A stretch of 64,000 bases of DNA. Origin: Planctomycetales bacterium (GTDB lineage Bacteria; Planctomycetota; Planctomycetia; Planctomycetales; Planctomycetaceae). How positions within the stretch are numbered: the stretch's first letter is position 1; every line of letters starts with the position of its first letter. Below, in pieces: positions 8,160 to 16,942 of the stretch. Location: positions 241,511 to 305,510 of the forward strand of contig JANQPT010000061.1 of assembly GCA_028285345.1 (NCBI GenBank). The letters are read 5' to 3'. The notes beneath the pieces were generated by a model. It was not told the origin of the DNA and searched no databases. It was given only the letters and a program-made list of their open reading frames with translations. Both the position numbers and the translations under genes were made by a program.

Positions 8160-8369
8160 ATGTCTCACGAACCACGGGAAAAATGGTATCAGTGGCATTT
8201 CTCTTTGCCCCTGCTCTTGCTATTGGCGTTTTTCATCTCTGGAATCATTCAACTGGCCAGTTGGGGCAATGCAGAGTTCGAATTACCACTCTTGGAGCGA
8301 ATCCTCGGCATTGTGATTCTTGGATGGTTATCGATCGAGATTTGTCGCTGCATGTGGCGCGCTCGTTAG
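8160..8369 (+). CDS. Small single-pass membrane protein
   Basis: A 69-residue protein starting MSHEPREKWYQWH, followed by LPLLLLLAFFISGIIQLA and then ILGIVILGWLSIEIC, so one or two membrane segments. A GTG five codons upstream is an alternative start. The 3' end lies near the convergent sulfatase gene. No family recognised. Upstream, 8090-8113, is an imperfect CACGGAG tandem repeat of a kind scattered in planctomycete genomes. Confidence 0.5.
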   Translation: MSHEPREKWYQWHFSLPLLLLLAFFISGIIQLASWGNAEFELPLLERILGIVILGWLSIEICRCMWRAR

Positions 8370-8435
8370 ACTCGAGGACACATCTCGATCAATTCTCTGT
8401 TTGTCCCCTGGTTCTTTGGTCATGTCGAGAATTCG

Positions 8436-9818
8436 TCATTCATAGCGGTATTTCACCCGCCACGGGTCTTTCGTTCGCTCCTGAAACGCTTTGAGCTTGG
8501 CCTGTAGCTCCTTCAGTTCCTCGGCGCGTTCCGGGTCGTCCGCCAGGTTTTCGATCTCTTTGGGGTCATTGACGACGTCGTACAACTCGTGCCGCGGGCG
8601 GTGCAGGTAGGCGTCGACGCTGCGGCTGCCGTAGTAGGAATCGCCCCGCTTGAGCACCCCTTGCCAGGTGAGCGAAGCGTATAAGTCCGACGCGAACGGA
8701 AACGGCAATTGATGCGCCAAATTGAGCACGTATTTGTAGCGGTCCGTGCGAATCACCCGCATCGGATAGTACATGGTGATCTCGTGGAAAGTGTGCGACG
8801 CGTAAACTTCATTCCAGCCCGGCGGATTCTCTTTTTCCAACACCGGCAAAAACGATCGGCCGTGCAGCGGATACTTCGGCCCGCCGGCGCCGGTGAACTC
8901 CAGAATCGTCGGCACGAGATCGACCCAACTCACCATCGCCGCGGTGCGCACACCCCGCTGTTTTTGATCCGGCGAACGGACGACCAAAGGCAACTTCATG
9001 CCGGGATCGTAGAGTGTCGTCTTCGCTCCGGGAAAGGGAATGCCGTTGTCGCTCAAATAGAGCACCAGCGTATCGTCGAGATGTCCGGTGTTTTTGAGAG
9101 CCTGCATCAGCCGTCCGAGGCCCTGGTCGGCGCGATTGACCGCTTGGTAGTACTCCGCCAACTCAGCCCGCGACTCCTCGCTGTCGGGCAAATAGTGCGG
9201 CACAATCACCTCTTGCGGCGAGACTTTGTTCTCTTTGACGCCCGGGTATTGCCGGTTGTTGGCGAATCCGACCCGTGCGCGGTGCGGATCCGCGGTGCAG
9301 AAGTAGAGAAAAAACGGACGCTTGTCGTCGGCGCGGATGAACTTCTCGGCATTCTCCGCCATCTGCACAGTACTCCGCGCGCCGCCGTCGAGCCCCTTGT
9401 TTGCGTAGGTCTGGAAATGATAGTTCTTCTCCGGCTGCACGTGGTACTTGCCGATGGAACAGGTGCGATATCCAGCCTCGGCCAGCAGCAGCGGCAGCCC
9501 TTTGACGAACCGCAGCGTGTGAAAGTTATTGTACCCGTGCTGGTGCCCGTACTGGCCGTTCGTGTGATTGTGCAGTCCGCTCAGAATCACCGACCGGCTG
9601 GCGCTGCAGCTGGCGGTCGTGCAAAACGCGTTGAGGAACAGCGTCCCCTCGGCGGCCAGCGCATCGAGGTGCGGCGTGGCGATCTTGTCGTTGCCATAAC
9701 AACCGGCGTCCAAGCCTTGATCATCCACCACCATCAGCACTACATTCCGCTGCGCCGCCGCCCAGAGAGGTGTGTGGCAGAGAACTGTGAGCAGCAGTAA
9801 AACAAAGGTGCGTGACAT
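8436..9818 (-). CDS. Secreted sulfatase (heparan N-sulfatase-like)
   Basis: ATG at 9818 is preceded by AAAGGA and gives a signal peptide MSRTFVLLLLTVLC; an ATG seven codons upstream is less likely. The 460-residue product has VVDDQG (31-36) for calcium binding, and C71-S-A-S-R75, the formylglycine site. Family knowledge: maturases accept Pro or Ala at the third position, so this is not a defect. GKYH, a DPHRARV block and LSDNG (metal ligands) follow in order. Resembles sulfamidase-type (S1 family 8) enzymes that remove sulfate from glycans in the periplasm or outside the cell. Typical of planctomycetes that use algal polysaccharides; the exact substrate cannot be read from sequence. Confidence 0.92.
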   Translation of the reverse strand: MSRTFVLLLLTVLCHTPLWAAAQRNVVLMVVDDQGLDAGCYGNDKIATPHLDALAAEGTLFLNAFCTTASCSASRSVILSGLHNHTNGQYGHQHGYNNFHTLRFVKGLPLLLAEAGYRTCSIGKYHVQPEKNYHFQTYANKGLDGGARSTVQMAENAEKFIRADDKRPFFLYFCTADPHRARVGFANNRQYPGVKENKVSPQEVIVPHYLPDSEESRAELAEYYQAVNRADQGLGRLMQALKNTGHLDDTLVLYLSDNGIPFPGAKTTLYDPGMKLPLVVRSPDQKQRGVRTAAMVSWVDLVPTILEFTGAGGPKYPLHGRSFLPVLEKENPPGWNEVYASHTFHEITMYYPMRVIRTDRYKYVLNLAHQLPFPFASDLYASLTWQGVLKRGDSYYGSRSVDAYLHRPRHELYDVVNDPKEIENLADDPERAEELKELQAKLKAFQERTKDPWRVKYRYE

Positions 9819-10024
9819 CCGTATTCCTTTCGCAGTCAATCAAGGTCGAAGCGTGCCGTCACCGATCTCAAGCATATCAGCGGCGAATTTCGTAACACAA
9901 GTTTAGCGATCTATTGACGGCCAGATTGACCACTTTCGAGGCGAGAATTATCAGCTGCAAGCTGTAGCAGACGACTCTCAACAAGAAACTCAAGCCTGAC
10001 CCCTCCAGCCTCAAGCCTACCGCA

Positions 10025-10627
10025 ATGACATTGCCCGAACATGCGATTTGCTCTGTGATGTTGGCGCAATTTGGCGTGCGGCAGCGGTTCGGCTGGCGCG
10101 GAGTGGCGGTCGTGGCCGTGGCGGGAATCGCCCCCGACGGGGATACCGCCGCGAAACTCGTCGGCGACGAACACTTTTGGACGCTGCATCACGCACTGGG
10201 GCATAATGTCATTGCGCTCGTCCTCCTGGCGGGCGGGATTGCCGGGCTGGGCCGTTGGCTGTGCGGGCTGCGGCCGTTCGGGGTTTTATTCCTCTGGTGC
10301 CTGGCGGCGGCGATTCTGCATGCGCTGACCGATTGCCTGTATTGGTTCGCCGTCAAACCGCTGTGGCCGCTCGACGGCCCGGCGGTCAAATGGGAGATAC
10401 TGGAGTATCTCGATTTGTTTGTACTGGCCATCTGGCTGGGCGGCGTTTTGTGTCTGCTGAAGTTTCCGCACCGCGCGACTGTCGTTGCGGCGACGACATT
10501 GGGATTTTTCGCCGCATACGTTGCATTGCGTGCCGTATTGCCGGAGCCGACGGGATTCTGGAAGTTCCTGACCGGCGGCTGGATGTACGACGTGCCAGCC
10601 GGCACGCCCGGATTCGAATGGTGGTGA
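10025..10627 (+). CDS. YdjM/DUF457-like membrane-bound metal-dependent hydrolase
   Basis: The 200-residue protein begins MTLPEHAICSVMLAQFG and contains GIAPDGDTAAKL and HHALGHN near 55-61, the Asp- and His-rich loops of YdjM-like inner-membrane proteins. Four or five hydrophobic segments follow (VIALVLLAGGIAGLG, FGVLFLWCLAAAIL, LFVLAIWLGGVLCLL, VVAATTLGFFAAYVAL). The His and Asp residues facing the membrane suggest metal binding; activity in this family is largely untested. No clear Shine-Dalgarno before the ATG. It stands alone between the sulfatase and a membrane gene of unknown function. Confidence 0.7.
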   Translation: MTLPEHAICSVMLAQFGVRQRFGWRGVAVVAVAGIAPDGDTAAKLVGDEHFWTLHHALGHNVIALVLLAGGIAGLGRWLCGLRPFGVLFLWCLAAAILHALTDCLYWFAVKPLWPLDGPAVKWEILEYLDLFVLAIWLGGVLCLLKFPHRATVVAATTLGFFAAYVALRAVLPEPTGFWKFLTGGWMYDVPAGTPGFEWW

Positions 10628-10722
10628 CGGCTGTCGGCGTATTGTAGGATGGTGTTGCGATCTGCGCCGCGGTCCATCGAGCACCGTGCTTTCGAATCTC
10701 TGTCGCGCACAGGAGAATCAAA

Positions 10723-11325
10723 ATGCCCCGCCGCCGTTCCGGGAGCCCTACCGGGGAACAGCAATCCGCAGATGGACGAGACCCGCTGGGAAAGCTCCTG
10801 AAAGTCTATCGCCCGCATCTCGGTGGATGCATCTTTGTAACCGGAATGGGTCTACTTGTGGGGCTGATGGGTGTGGTGTTTGCGGTGTTGCTCAGCGGCA
10901 ACGCGATCGTGATTACGGCCGCGAGCGCGGTTGCCGTCCTGATTCTGTTAGGCGCGTTAGGCTATTCGATCGTTAATTACCGGCAGCGATTAGAGTTGCA
11001 CAAAGGGGGCGTCCGGTATCGCAAGGGCGACCGGACGGTCGAAATGGCTTGGGACGAGGTCTATGACATCCAGGTCGGCCGCAGCAACTTCGTCGGCTAC
11101 GGTCCCGCTCGAGCCATGACTCGCTCAGAAGATCCCGAAAGTGAGGATGATTGGCTAACCGAGCGTCGCAGCTTGTCATTTTGGGAAGTGACGCTCGTTG
11201 ATTCCGTCGGGCAATCGATTTACTTAAACCAAATGTTCATGGGGTGCATTGCGGATCCCCGCAAGTTGATTCGCAATCTCCGCAAAGCGACGGGGATCGA
11301 GGCGGGGGAAGTGCGGGGGTATTAG
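10723..11325 (+). CDS. Two-helix membrane protein with a PH-like cytoplasmic domain
   Basis: The 200-residue protein has a polar N-terminus (about 1-33), two membrane helices (about 36-58 and 63-84), then LELHKGGVRYRKGDRTVEMAWDEVYDIQVGR. That pattern of a 'GVRYR-G-...-W-E-V' strand set resembles bacterial PH-like domains of the DUF6585 type; this match is from memory and is approximate. AGGAG precedes the ATG with an appropriate spacer. Function unknown. Confidence 0.6.
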   Translation: MPRRRSGSPTGEQQSADGRDPLGKLLKVYRPHLGGCIFVTGMGLLVGLMGVVFAVLLSGNAIVITAASAVAVLILLGALGYSIVNYRQRLELHKGGVRYRKGDRTVEMAWDEVYDIQVGRSNFVGYGPARAMTRSEDPESEDDWLTERRSLSFWEVTLVDSVGQSIYLNQMFMGCIADPRKLIRNLRKATGIEAGEVRGY

Positions 11326-11544
11326 CCTGAACTGACTGATCCCAGCGACACCGAGAGAATGCAATTGAGCCACAGATTGACACGGATTAAACGCGGATTT
11401 CCAGGAATCCCAAGCCGACCGCTTGCGGTCGCCCGCGGCGCGCCGTAATGAGCGCGGTTTTTCAAGAATGACATCCCGATGCCGGCGATCTAATGTCGCG
11501 GATGATCGCGAAATCAAACGAGTCCGATCGCGCGAGTTTCCCCG
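11326..11544. other. Short gene-free gap with dispersed-repeat fragments
   Basis: Holds GCCACAGATTGACACGGATT (about 11371-11390), similar to a degenerate repeat common in planctomycete genomes, and a CGACCGC/GCGGTCG hairpin near 11417-11432. No gene seen. Confidence 0.35.
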
Positions 11545-12189
11545 TTATCCCGTCCCGCGCGAAGTGAACGTGATGTCTCCCATTTCAAACCATTCAACAC
11601 CTTGAGTCCCTCGGCCGGACGAGATCTGGGTCACAATCTCAAATGCGATCGATCGTGGCATATGAAAACGGCTAGGAAACCACCCCAGTGCGACTCCGCA
11701 ACAGGGACACGCTTGGCAAACGTGGTCATTCTCCGCAACTTGATGACGTAGGTTGTGCTTCGTGTAGGCAAACAAGGCATCGCCCGATTTCTCGCTTTGA
11801 TACTCGCACACCCCATACGCTTCCGTGAATGAAAGATTGAAGCGGCTCTCCGCAGTAGATCGCAAAAAGATGTTGCCGGAATCTTGCTGTGCGGCAGCCA
11901 AGATGTTCTCCGCTACCGAGTCGGAGCGTTGTTCGGCGTAGTAGTCCGGATCCAGCATCCACTCGGTGTCGGCAGTCAGAAACTCTGCGGGCATCTTGGC
12001 TGACTCGCGTTCTTGCCGCGATGGAGTGAATACGGCTCCCGACGCGAGTGCGCGTTCATATTCGCGCTGTTCGTCTCGCAGCCACTGTGGTCTGTCGTGG
12101 CAATGTGGACACATTCCGTCATACTTCGACGCAGTTCGCGGCAGAATCATCGCTCCACATTCGATGCATGCAATTCGTTCGACATTCAT
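11545..12189 (-). CDS. Hypothetical protein with an N-terminal zinc ribbon
   Basis: ATG at 12189 is preceded by GGGGAGAG, favouring it over an ATG 22 codons upstream. The 214-residue product starts MNVERIACIECGAMI and has CIEC then CPHC in the first 35 residues, a four-Cys zinc ribbon. A second Cys pair and single Cys (CQACPCCG) lies near 160. The central region is Ala/Glu-rich. No known family. It follows a lipoprotein gene on the same strand with about 75 bases between, so the two may be cotranscribed. Confidence 0.65.
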   Translation of the reverse strand: MNVERIACIECGAMILPRTASKYDGMCPHCHDRPQWLRDEQREYERALASGAVFTPSRQERESAKMPAEFLTADTEWMLDPDYYAEQRSDSVAENILAAAQQDSGNIFLRSTAESRFNLSFTEAYGVCEYQSEKSGDALFAYTKHNLRHQVAENDHVCQACPCCGVALGWFPSRFHMPRSIAFEIVTQISSGRGTQGVEWFEMGDITFTSRGTG

Positions 12190-12263
12190 TGCGGTTCTCT
12201 CCCCGAGTACGACTTTTCGAGTCAATCGGAATCGACGTGCGCACGGAGTTTTCAAGCCGCCGT

Positions 12264-12902
12264 TTATTCGTTCGTGCCCCGATTACGGTTGACCGCCTCG
12301 AGAGCGGCCTTTTTGATCGTCTCGTACGGGGCATCGATTGGAAGAATACCGAAGTTCGCGTGGTTCGCACCTTCCATCTTTCCAATCGCTGCCGTCAGCG
12401 GTTCGCCTTCGATGCGGCCAATCTCGAAATCGAGGGTCTCGACCAGCGCTTCGTCATCGTCCGTTGACCAAACACGGAAACTCAGCGGCCTCATGATCCC
12501 ATCGTCGGGTGGATTTCGCACGTCGGGGCCCATGTTCAAATGCACGTCAACTCGACGACGCTTCAATGTGATCGATTCGAGCAACATCGACTCGCGATCG
12601 TTCTCTTCGGCAATAAACTGTGCCATCGCCCGCTTGGCGGTTGCGTATGCTGCTTCGGACTGACCGGCTTTCATCAATGCTTTCGCCTCGCGATACAGTG
12701 CGGTCGCATCAGATTTGGAAGTGGCTTCCTTCGTGTCTTTCGTTAAAGGGACTGTGTTGTGATCTGGCGACTTTGGGGTACTGTGTTCGGGTGTTGAAGC
12801 AGTCTGTTCCTCTTTGCGAGGCTCGGGAGTAGCATTTTCATGCTGACATCCGGCGAGGGAAATCAACGACACCGCTGAAATGAGAAGGGAAATTGATTTC
12901 AT
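12264..12902 (-). CDS. Lipoprotein of unknown function
   Basis: A 212-residue product with an N-terminal lipoprotein signal ending in the lipobox LAGC (Cys19), then a Pro/Thr/Ser/Lys-rich linker of about 45 residues. A helical stretch ALYREAKALMKAGQSEAAYATAKRAM near 70-95 looks like a single TPR-type hairpin. The remaining C-terminal domain has no match I recognise. CAGGAG six bases before ATG supports the start. Likely anchored at the outer or inner membrane. Upstream of the zinc-ribbon gene on the same strand. Confidence 0.7.
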   Translation of the reverse strand: MKSISLLISAVSLISLAGCQHENATPEPRKEEQTASTPEHSTPKSPDHNTVPLTKDTKEATSKSDATALYREAKALMKAGQSEAAYATAKRAMAQFIAEENDRESMLLESITLKRRRVDVHLNMGPDVRNPPDDGIMRPLSFRVWSTDDDEALVETLDFEIGRIEGEPLTAAIGKMEGANHANFGILPIDAPYETIKKAALEAVNRNRGTNE

Positions 12903-12976
12903 TTCTTGCTCCTGACCTACCTTACTTCACAAGCAACATTAAGTCAGCGAAATCCCGAAAGGTGAGATGGACTTTC

Positions 12977-13627
12977 TCAGCCATTGAATTCGGGAGCACT
13001 TCGTAATCGATCCGATATTGTCACCCGATTCTCAAGGTCGGCCAAAAAACGACGTGTGCGTGATAAGGGATGATCCGGAAACCGATCGTCGAACTCCGCG
13101 TCGTCGGCCATGTTGCGCATGACGGGATAGTTAAGGGTGTCGTCGTACGGGTCGGACGACCAGCCGGGAATTTCGTCGGTTTCATCGTCGGGCAGCAGTT
13201 GCAGAAGGTCGATGACCGCCGCCTCGCGGATTCCGGTCACTTCTAGCTCCGCTGCCTGATATTTCAAGACGTAGCTCTGGTCGCGGCGCGGCAACGTGTA
13301 CGAACCAACATAGACAAATCCCCCGTGCTCAAGCGGCATTTTCGCAAGCACGTAGACCGCGGCGAGGCCGGCCAAGTCGACGACGTCGCACTCGATCATC
13401 GCCGTGTTGCTTTGGATGAACATTTGCCGATAAAAATCGCGTACCGCTCTCACGTCACTCAGCGGCGCCGCGATATCAGGCTCCAGGTCAAAGAAGTTCA
13501 GCGAAAACAGATCGCCAATCGGGCTATTGTATTGCAGGACCTGTTTGGTGCGCTGGGTATTGTGCCAACCATCCAGCGCGATCTTAACGTCGTTGATCGT
13601 TAATCGGTTGCGTCTGAAGAATCGCAC
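12977..13627 (-). CDS. Hypothetical protein
   Basis: A 216-residue protein, no signal peptide or membrane helix. It starts MRFFRRNRLTINDVKIALDGWHNT. Mixed alpha/beta composition; the middle (AAVYVLAKMPLEHGGFVYVGSYTLPRRDQSYVLKYQ) reads as antiparallel strands. The C-terminal third is Asp-rich and polar. It precedes a MOSC-protein gene, which lies upstream on the same strand with a 38-base gap, suggesting cotranscription. No family assigned. Confidence 0.6.
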   Translation of the reverse strand: MRFFRRNRLTINDVKIALDGWHNTQRTKQVLQYNSPIGDLFSLNFFDLEPDIAAPLSDVRAVRDFYRQMFIQSNTAMIECDVVDLAGLAAVYVLAKMPLEHGGFVYVGSYTLPRRDQSYVLKYQAAELEVTGIREAAVIDLLQLLPDDETDEIPGWSSDPYDDTLNYPVMRNMADDAEFDDRFPDHPLSRTRRFLADLENRVTISDRLRSAPEFNG

Positions 13628-13665
13628 TCGTCTTCTTCTCCTGCAAGAGATATCCGTCCGATTGC

Positions 13666-14211
13666 TTACACCTTCACCGCCACGTCCCCCACGCTCACCA
13701 CACCCATCTGCACCACCTTGGCGTTGATCCCCCGCAGGTTGAGCTGCCGGCCGATTTCGGAATTGACGAACTTCATCGCGTCGAGGCCGAATCGCTGCGT
13801 GAATTTCTTGCAGCCGGTGTGCGGCTCGGCGGTGACTTCGATGATGGCGGTCCCCAGCGAAAAGCGCGTGCCGGGCGGCAGGTTTTTGCCGCTGAGATCA
13901 AGGTCGATGTACAGTTGGTCGCCCGCCGGCGGCCAGTTTTCTTTCTCTCCGGCGATCAGTGCAACCGCGCGGGCGTTCATGATGTTCAACTGCGCGTCGG
14001 GATGCGGGGACCCGTCCTCGGTGGAATTGCTCTCCCGCATGTGCCAGCTGTCGCCGATCAGCCCTTTGTGGAGGTCTAGTTCCGCCTGGTCCAATACGAC
14101 CCGCTGATCGACGTCAGGGCGGCAAACGATCAATTCCAACGTTCCGCCGTCTGTGGGCGATTGGCGAATGTGGTCCAAACCGGCTTCGAGTTCTTCCATC
14201 GTGCGCTGCAT
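13666..14211 (-). CDS. MOSC-domain protein
   Basis: A 181-residue cytosolic protein with MOSC hallmarks: LGTAIIEVTAEPHTGCKKFTQRFG with the conserved Cys in HTGCKKF near 134, then LRGINAKVV and VGDVAVKV at the end. MOSC domains bind sulfur or the molybdenum cofactor and act in sulfur carrier or mARC-like reactions; a stand-alone single-domain form of about 180 residues is common in bacteria. No molybdopterin gene lies nearby, so the substrate is open. The ATG at 14211 is the first in frame; one four codons later is an alternative. Confidence 0.8.
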   Translation of the reverse strand: MQRTMEELEAGLDHIRQSPTDGGTLELIVCRPDVDQRVVLDQAELDLHKGLIGDSWHMRESNSTEDGSPHPDAQLNIMNARAVALIAGEKENWPPAGDQLYIDLDLSGKNLPPGTRFSLGTAIIEVTAEPHTGCKKFTQRFGLDAMKFVNSEIGRQLNLRGINAKVVQMGVVSVGDVAVKV

Positions 14212-14669
14212 TAGTTGAATTCCTTAAGTGTCCGTTCGAAGTACAGGACAGATCATAGCAAGTGCGTTCTGAGGCACAAAACGATGCGATGGTGCTTCAG
14301 GCATCCCAAGATACGCGAGTCGTTGTGACGGGCATGACACCGCAGAATCTGAACAGGTTCATCTCAACCTTTCGGGGATCCTGCCAATGGAGTCGGCGCC
14401 TCTCTTGCGTACGCCTCAGATGTTCCAGTGATGATCTTGATGCGTCTACGTTCCGTTTTCAATGGCGACGCAAATTCCATAACGTCCAATCGTTGCAGAC
14501 TCCCGAAACTGACGAAGCTGTTCACCTGATTCGCGTGCTCTGGTTGCGGGCCAAGTCTTCTTGAATCAGCCGCCGACTTGACGCGCTGTATCGAAACCCG
14601 CTTAGATGGCTAATGAGATTCGAACGTTCGAAGCGACTTTCATCGTCTTCGTATTCCGGGAGAGTGGGC
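14212..14669. other. Gene-poor intergenic region
   Basis: Lies between divergent genes. A 100-codon frame at 14262-14564 has no family resemblance and composition like noncoding DNA. Near 14562-14583 is a stretch (TGAATCAGCCGCCGACTTG) closely matching one at 4213-4231. No other structure seen. Confidence 0.4.
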
Positions 14670-16043
14670 ATGTACCGAAGAGTCCTGACCAGTGTTCTGC
14701 TATTGGTTGTATGTTGTCACTGGTGCACGAACGATGCGCAGGCCGAGCTGCGCGCCGGCGCGGTGCGGAAGAGTATCGTTCCCCCGTTTCCCACCAAAAT
14801 GGGCGGATTCTTCGACCGGTTGGACAACTTCAAAGGAGTGCACGACGAGGTCTACGCTCGCGCTTTAGTGTTGGACGATGGCAATTCACAGATCGTCGTC
14901 ATCGGTTCGGACCTGACCGCTGTTAGCAGCGAGATTGCCGCCAAAACGCGAGAGAAGATCAGCCAAGAGACCGGCATTCCGCCGAAGAATATTTTGGTCT
15001 CCTGTACACACAATCATTCGGCGCCGTCAATTTATACGCCGGGCCGCTTAGGTGAGCTGGACCAAAAACTCGTCGAGTTTTTCGTGGATCAATTCAGCCA
15101 GGCGGCGATTGACGCCTACAACAATCGCGTGCCGGCGCGGGCGGGGTTTTATGCCGGAGAACTCAAAGGGGCGACGCGAAACCGGCAACAACGGAACGAT
15201 CTCGTCGACACCCAAGTGGGCGTCTTCCGCGTGGAAGAGCGCGAAGGCCGCAAGACAATTGCGACTCTGTTCAATTTCACCGGACATCCCGTAATCGTCG
15301 GCTCCAAAAACCTGCTGCTCTCCGGCGAGTATCCCGGTGCCGCGCAACGGGCCGTCGAAAACATGCTCGGCGGGGTGGCGATCTTCACACAGGGCGCCGC
15401 CGGCGATGTGACCGTGCACCGCAGCGGCGATCCGTTTATGGAAATTGAACGCTTAGGGCGAACCGTCGCCGGTGAAGTGATCAAAGCGTCGGGATTTATC
15501 CGGGGAGACGAGCAGATTGATCTCGCCGCCGGGTCGACGACGTTGAATCTGGCCCGCCGAAAAATTCCTCCCGTTGAGGAATCACAAAAAGCGCTCGAAG
15601 CAGCACAAGCCGAACTCGAGGCACTGGAAGACAACGCCGCAAACAAGGAGATTCGCGAGCAGATCCGCAATCGGATGCGGCTGTACGGCATGAATCTGCG
15701 GATGGCGAAAGGTATCAAGGAAGGCACGTACAAATTGCCTGAAACGTTCGACGCGGAGGTCCAAGTGCTGCAATTGGGCGATCTGGTGATTGTCTCGATC
15801 CCAGGTGAGATTTTTGTGGAGTATGCTCTCGAGTTGCGGCAGCGGGTCCGTCAATTGCTCGGCAAATCGATGTTTCTGGCAGGCTACGCCAACGGCTATG
15901 TGGGGTACATTGTCACGCCGCGGGCAGCGGTCACGGGCGGGTACGAAGCCTCCGTCGCGCGCGTTCGCCCCGATGCCGGCCGTCAAATGACCGAGGCTGC
16001 GATGGAACTCGTCGCCGGACTCAACCGTTCCGGCACGCCATAA
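14670..16043 (+). CDS. Secreted neutral/alkaline ceramidase-like protein
   Basis: ATG at 14670 has GGGAGAG upstream and gives a signal peptide (MYRRVLTSVLLLVVCCHWC, cleavage after AQA). The 457-residue product matches the N-terminal domain of neutral/alkaline non-lysosomal ceramidases: AGAVRKSIVPP, MGGFFDR, SCTHNHSAPS, FTGHPVIVG and TQGAAGDVTVHR. The THNH and GHP histidines correspond to zinc ligands. These enzymes hydrolyse the N-acyl bond of ceramide; in planctomycetes many homologues lack the second domain and their true substrate is unknown. An SRPBCC gene follows 37 bases downstream. Confidence 0.85.
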   Translation: MYRRVLTSVLLLVVCCHWCTNDAQAELRAGAVRKSIVPPFPTKMGGFFDRLDNFKGVHDEVYARALVLDDGNSQIVVIGSDLTAVSSEIAAKTREKISQETGIPPKNILVSCTHNHSAPSIYTPGRLGELDQKLVEFFVDQFSQAAIDAYNNRVPARAGFYAGELKGATRNRQQRNDLVDTQVGVFRVEEREGRKTIATLFNFTGHPVIVGSKNLLLSGEYPGAAQRAVENMLGGVAIFTQGAAGDVTVHRSGDPFMEIERLGRTVAGEVIKASGFIRGDEQIDLAAGSTTLNLARRKIPPVEESQKALEAAQAELEALEDNAANKEIREQIRNRMRLYGMNLRMAKGIKEGTYKLPETFDAEVQVLQLGDLVIVSIPGEIFVEYALELRQRVRQLLGKSMFLAGYANGYVGYIVTPRAAVTGGYEASVARVRPDAGRQMTEAAMELVAGLNRSGTP

Positions 16044-16080
16044 CGCCGTCGTACCAGAAACCCAAACCGACGGCCCCGCC

Positions 16081-16539
16081 GTGAAGCCGATCACGTTTCA
16101 ATGCGACGCAACGCTTAAGCAATCTCCCGACGACATCGCCGCGCAGATTCTCGACCTCAACCGCTGGCCCGAGTTTCAAGGATATGCGTTCCTGCCGGGC
16201 ATCAAAGTTGCCGAGTTTGAACTGCGGACACTCGAGATCGTCGGCTCCAAAATCCGCGTCCAGAACACCGACGGCAGCAGCCATGTTGAAGAGATCGTGC
16301 AGTGGAACCTGCCGCAGTGTTTGCAAATGCAGTTGAAGGAGTTTTCGCCGCCGCTGAATCGGTTGGCGTCGTATTTCGAGGAAACCTGGGAATTCGCCCC
16401 GCGTGGCGATGCGACCAAAGTTGTGCGGTCGTTCGCGATGCATGCGAAATCGCGGCCGGCACTGGCCGCGCTGTGGATCATTTCGTTTTTTCTCAAAGCG
16501 GCCGTTCGGCGGCATTTGCGGCAGATGTCTGCAAAATGA
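16081..16539 (+). CDS. SRPBCC (START-like) family protein
   Basis: A 152-residue product from a GTG start (MKPITFQCDATLKQSPDDIAAQILDLNRWPEF). The ILDLNRWPEFQGY turn, the central strands and a final long helix ALAALWIISFFLKAAVRRHL are typical of SRPBCC ligand-binding proteins with a helix-grip fold. Ligand unknown. Only 37 bases separate it from the ceramidase-like gene, so a lipid-related role in one operon is possible but speculative. The upstream Shine-Dalgarno is weak. Confidence 0.7.
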   Translation: MKPITFQCDATLKQSPDDIAAQILDLNRWPEFQGYAFLPGIKVAEFELRTLEIVGSKIRVQNTDGSSHVEEIVQWNLPQCLQMQLKEFSPPLNRLASYFEETWEFAPRGDATKVVRSFAMHAKSRPALAALWIISFFLKAAVRRHLRQMSAK

Positions 16540-16615
16540 GCGGCCGTGAGATTTGCCGGGCATGTGCGCCGATTGCGACCGCGAGCGGTCGGCTTGGCTG
16601 TTTTGGCCGGCGCGG

Positions 16616-16888
16616 TCACGGGTCACGGCGCCAGCCGAAGCGTTGCCGCCAGGCGTAGCGAACGAAGTCCCACAGACCGGCGTAACGGTGATCTTCGTCG
16701 ACGTAGTGCTCGATGACGTAAAATGCGAAGTAGTAGAACCGGCAGCTACACCAGACGCATATCGCCAGCAACGCAGCCGTGCGGAGAAGCGGATCGAACG
16801 CGAGCAGGATTCCCGCCGACAAAGCCGCGGCCAAGAGAAACAACAGGCCCTTAAGGTAGATCAGCCGAGGGTCTTTAATGTCGGTCAT
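16616..16888 (-). CDS. Small membrane protein
   Basis: A 90-residue protein: short polar N-terminus MTDIKDPRLIYLKG, then LLFLLAAALSAGILLAF and TAALLAICVWCSCRFYYFAFYVI as two membrane segments, then a charged tail rich in Trp and Arg. A comparable layout is frequent among planctomycete hypotheticals. Convergent with the SRPBCC gene. No function known. Confidence 0.65.
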   Translation of the reverse strand: MTDIKDPRLIYLKGLLFLLAAALSAGILLAFDPLLRTAALLAICVWCSCRFYYFAFYVIEHYVDEDHRYAGLWDFVRYAWRQRFGWRRDP

Positions 16889-16942
16889 CGCAGGAGCCTC
16901 CGGGATAGTGCAATGTCAGTGCAGCGGACCTGATCAGTCGGC

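Noticed and set aside
8709..9800. 363-codon plus-strand frame
   Set aside because: Antisense to the sulfatase; composition Arg/Val-rich with no domain.
8436..9818. Sulfatase with CSASR instead of CSPSR, suspected defect
   Set aside because: Formylglycine maturases of the anSME type accept Ala at the third position, so the site is functional by family knowledge.
14262..14564. 100-codon frame in the intergenic region
   Set aside because: No ribosome site, no family match, and noncoding-like composition.
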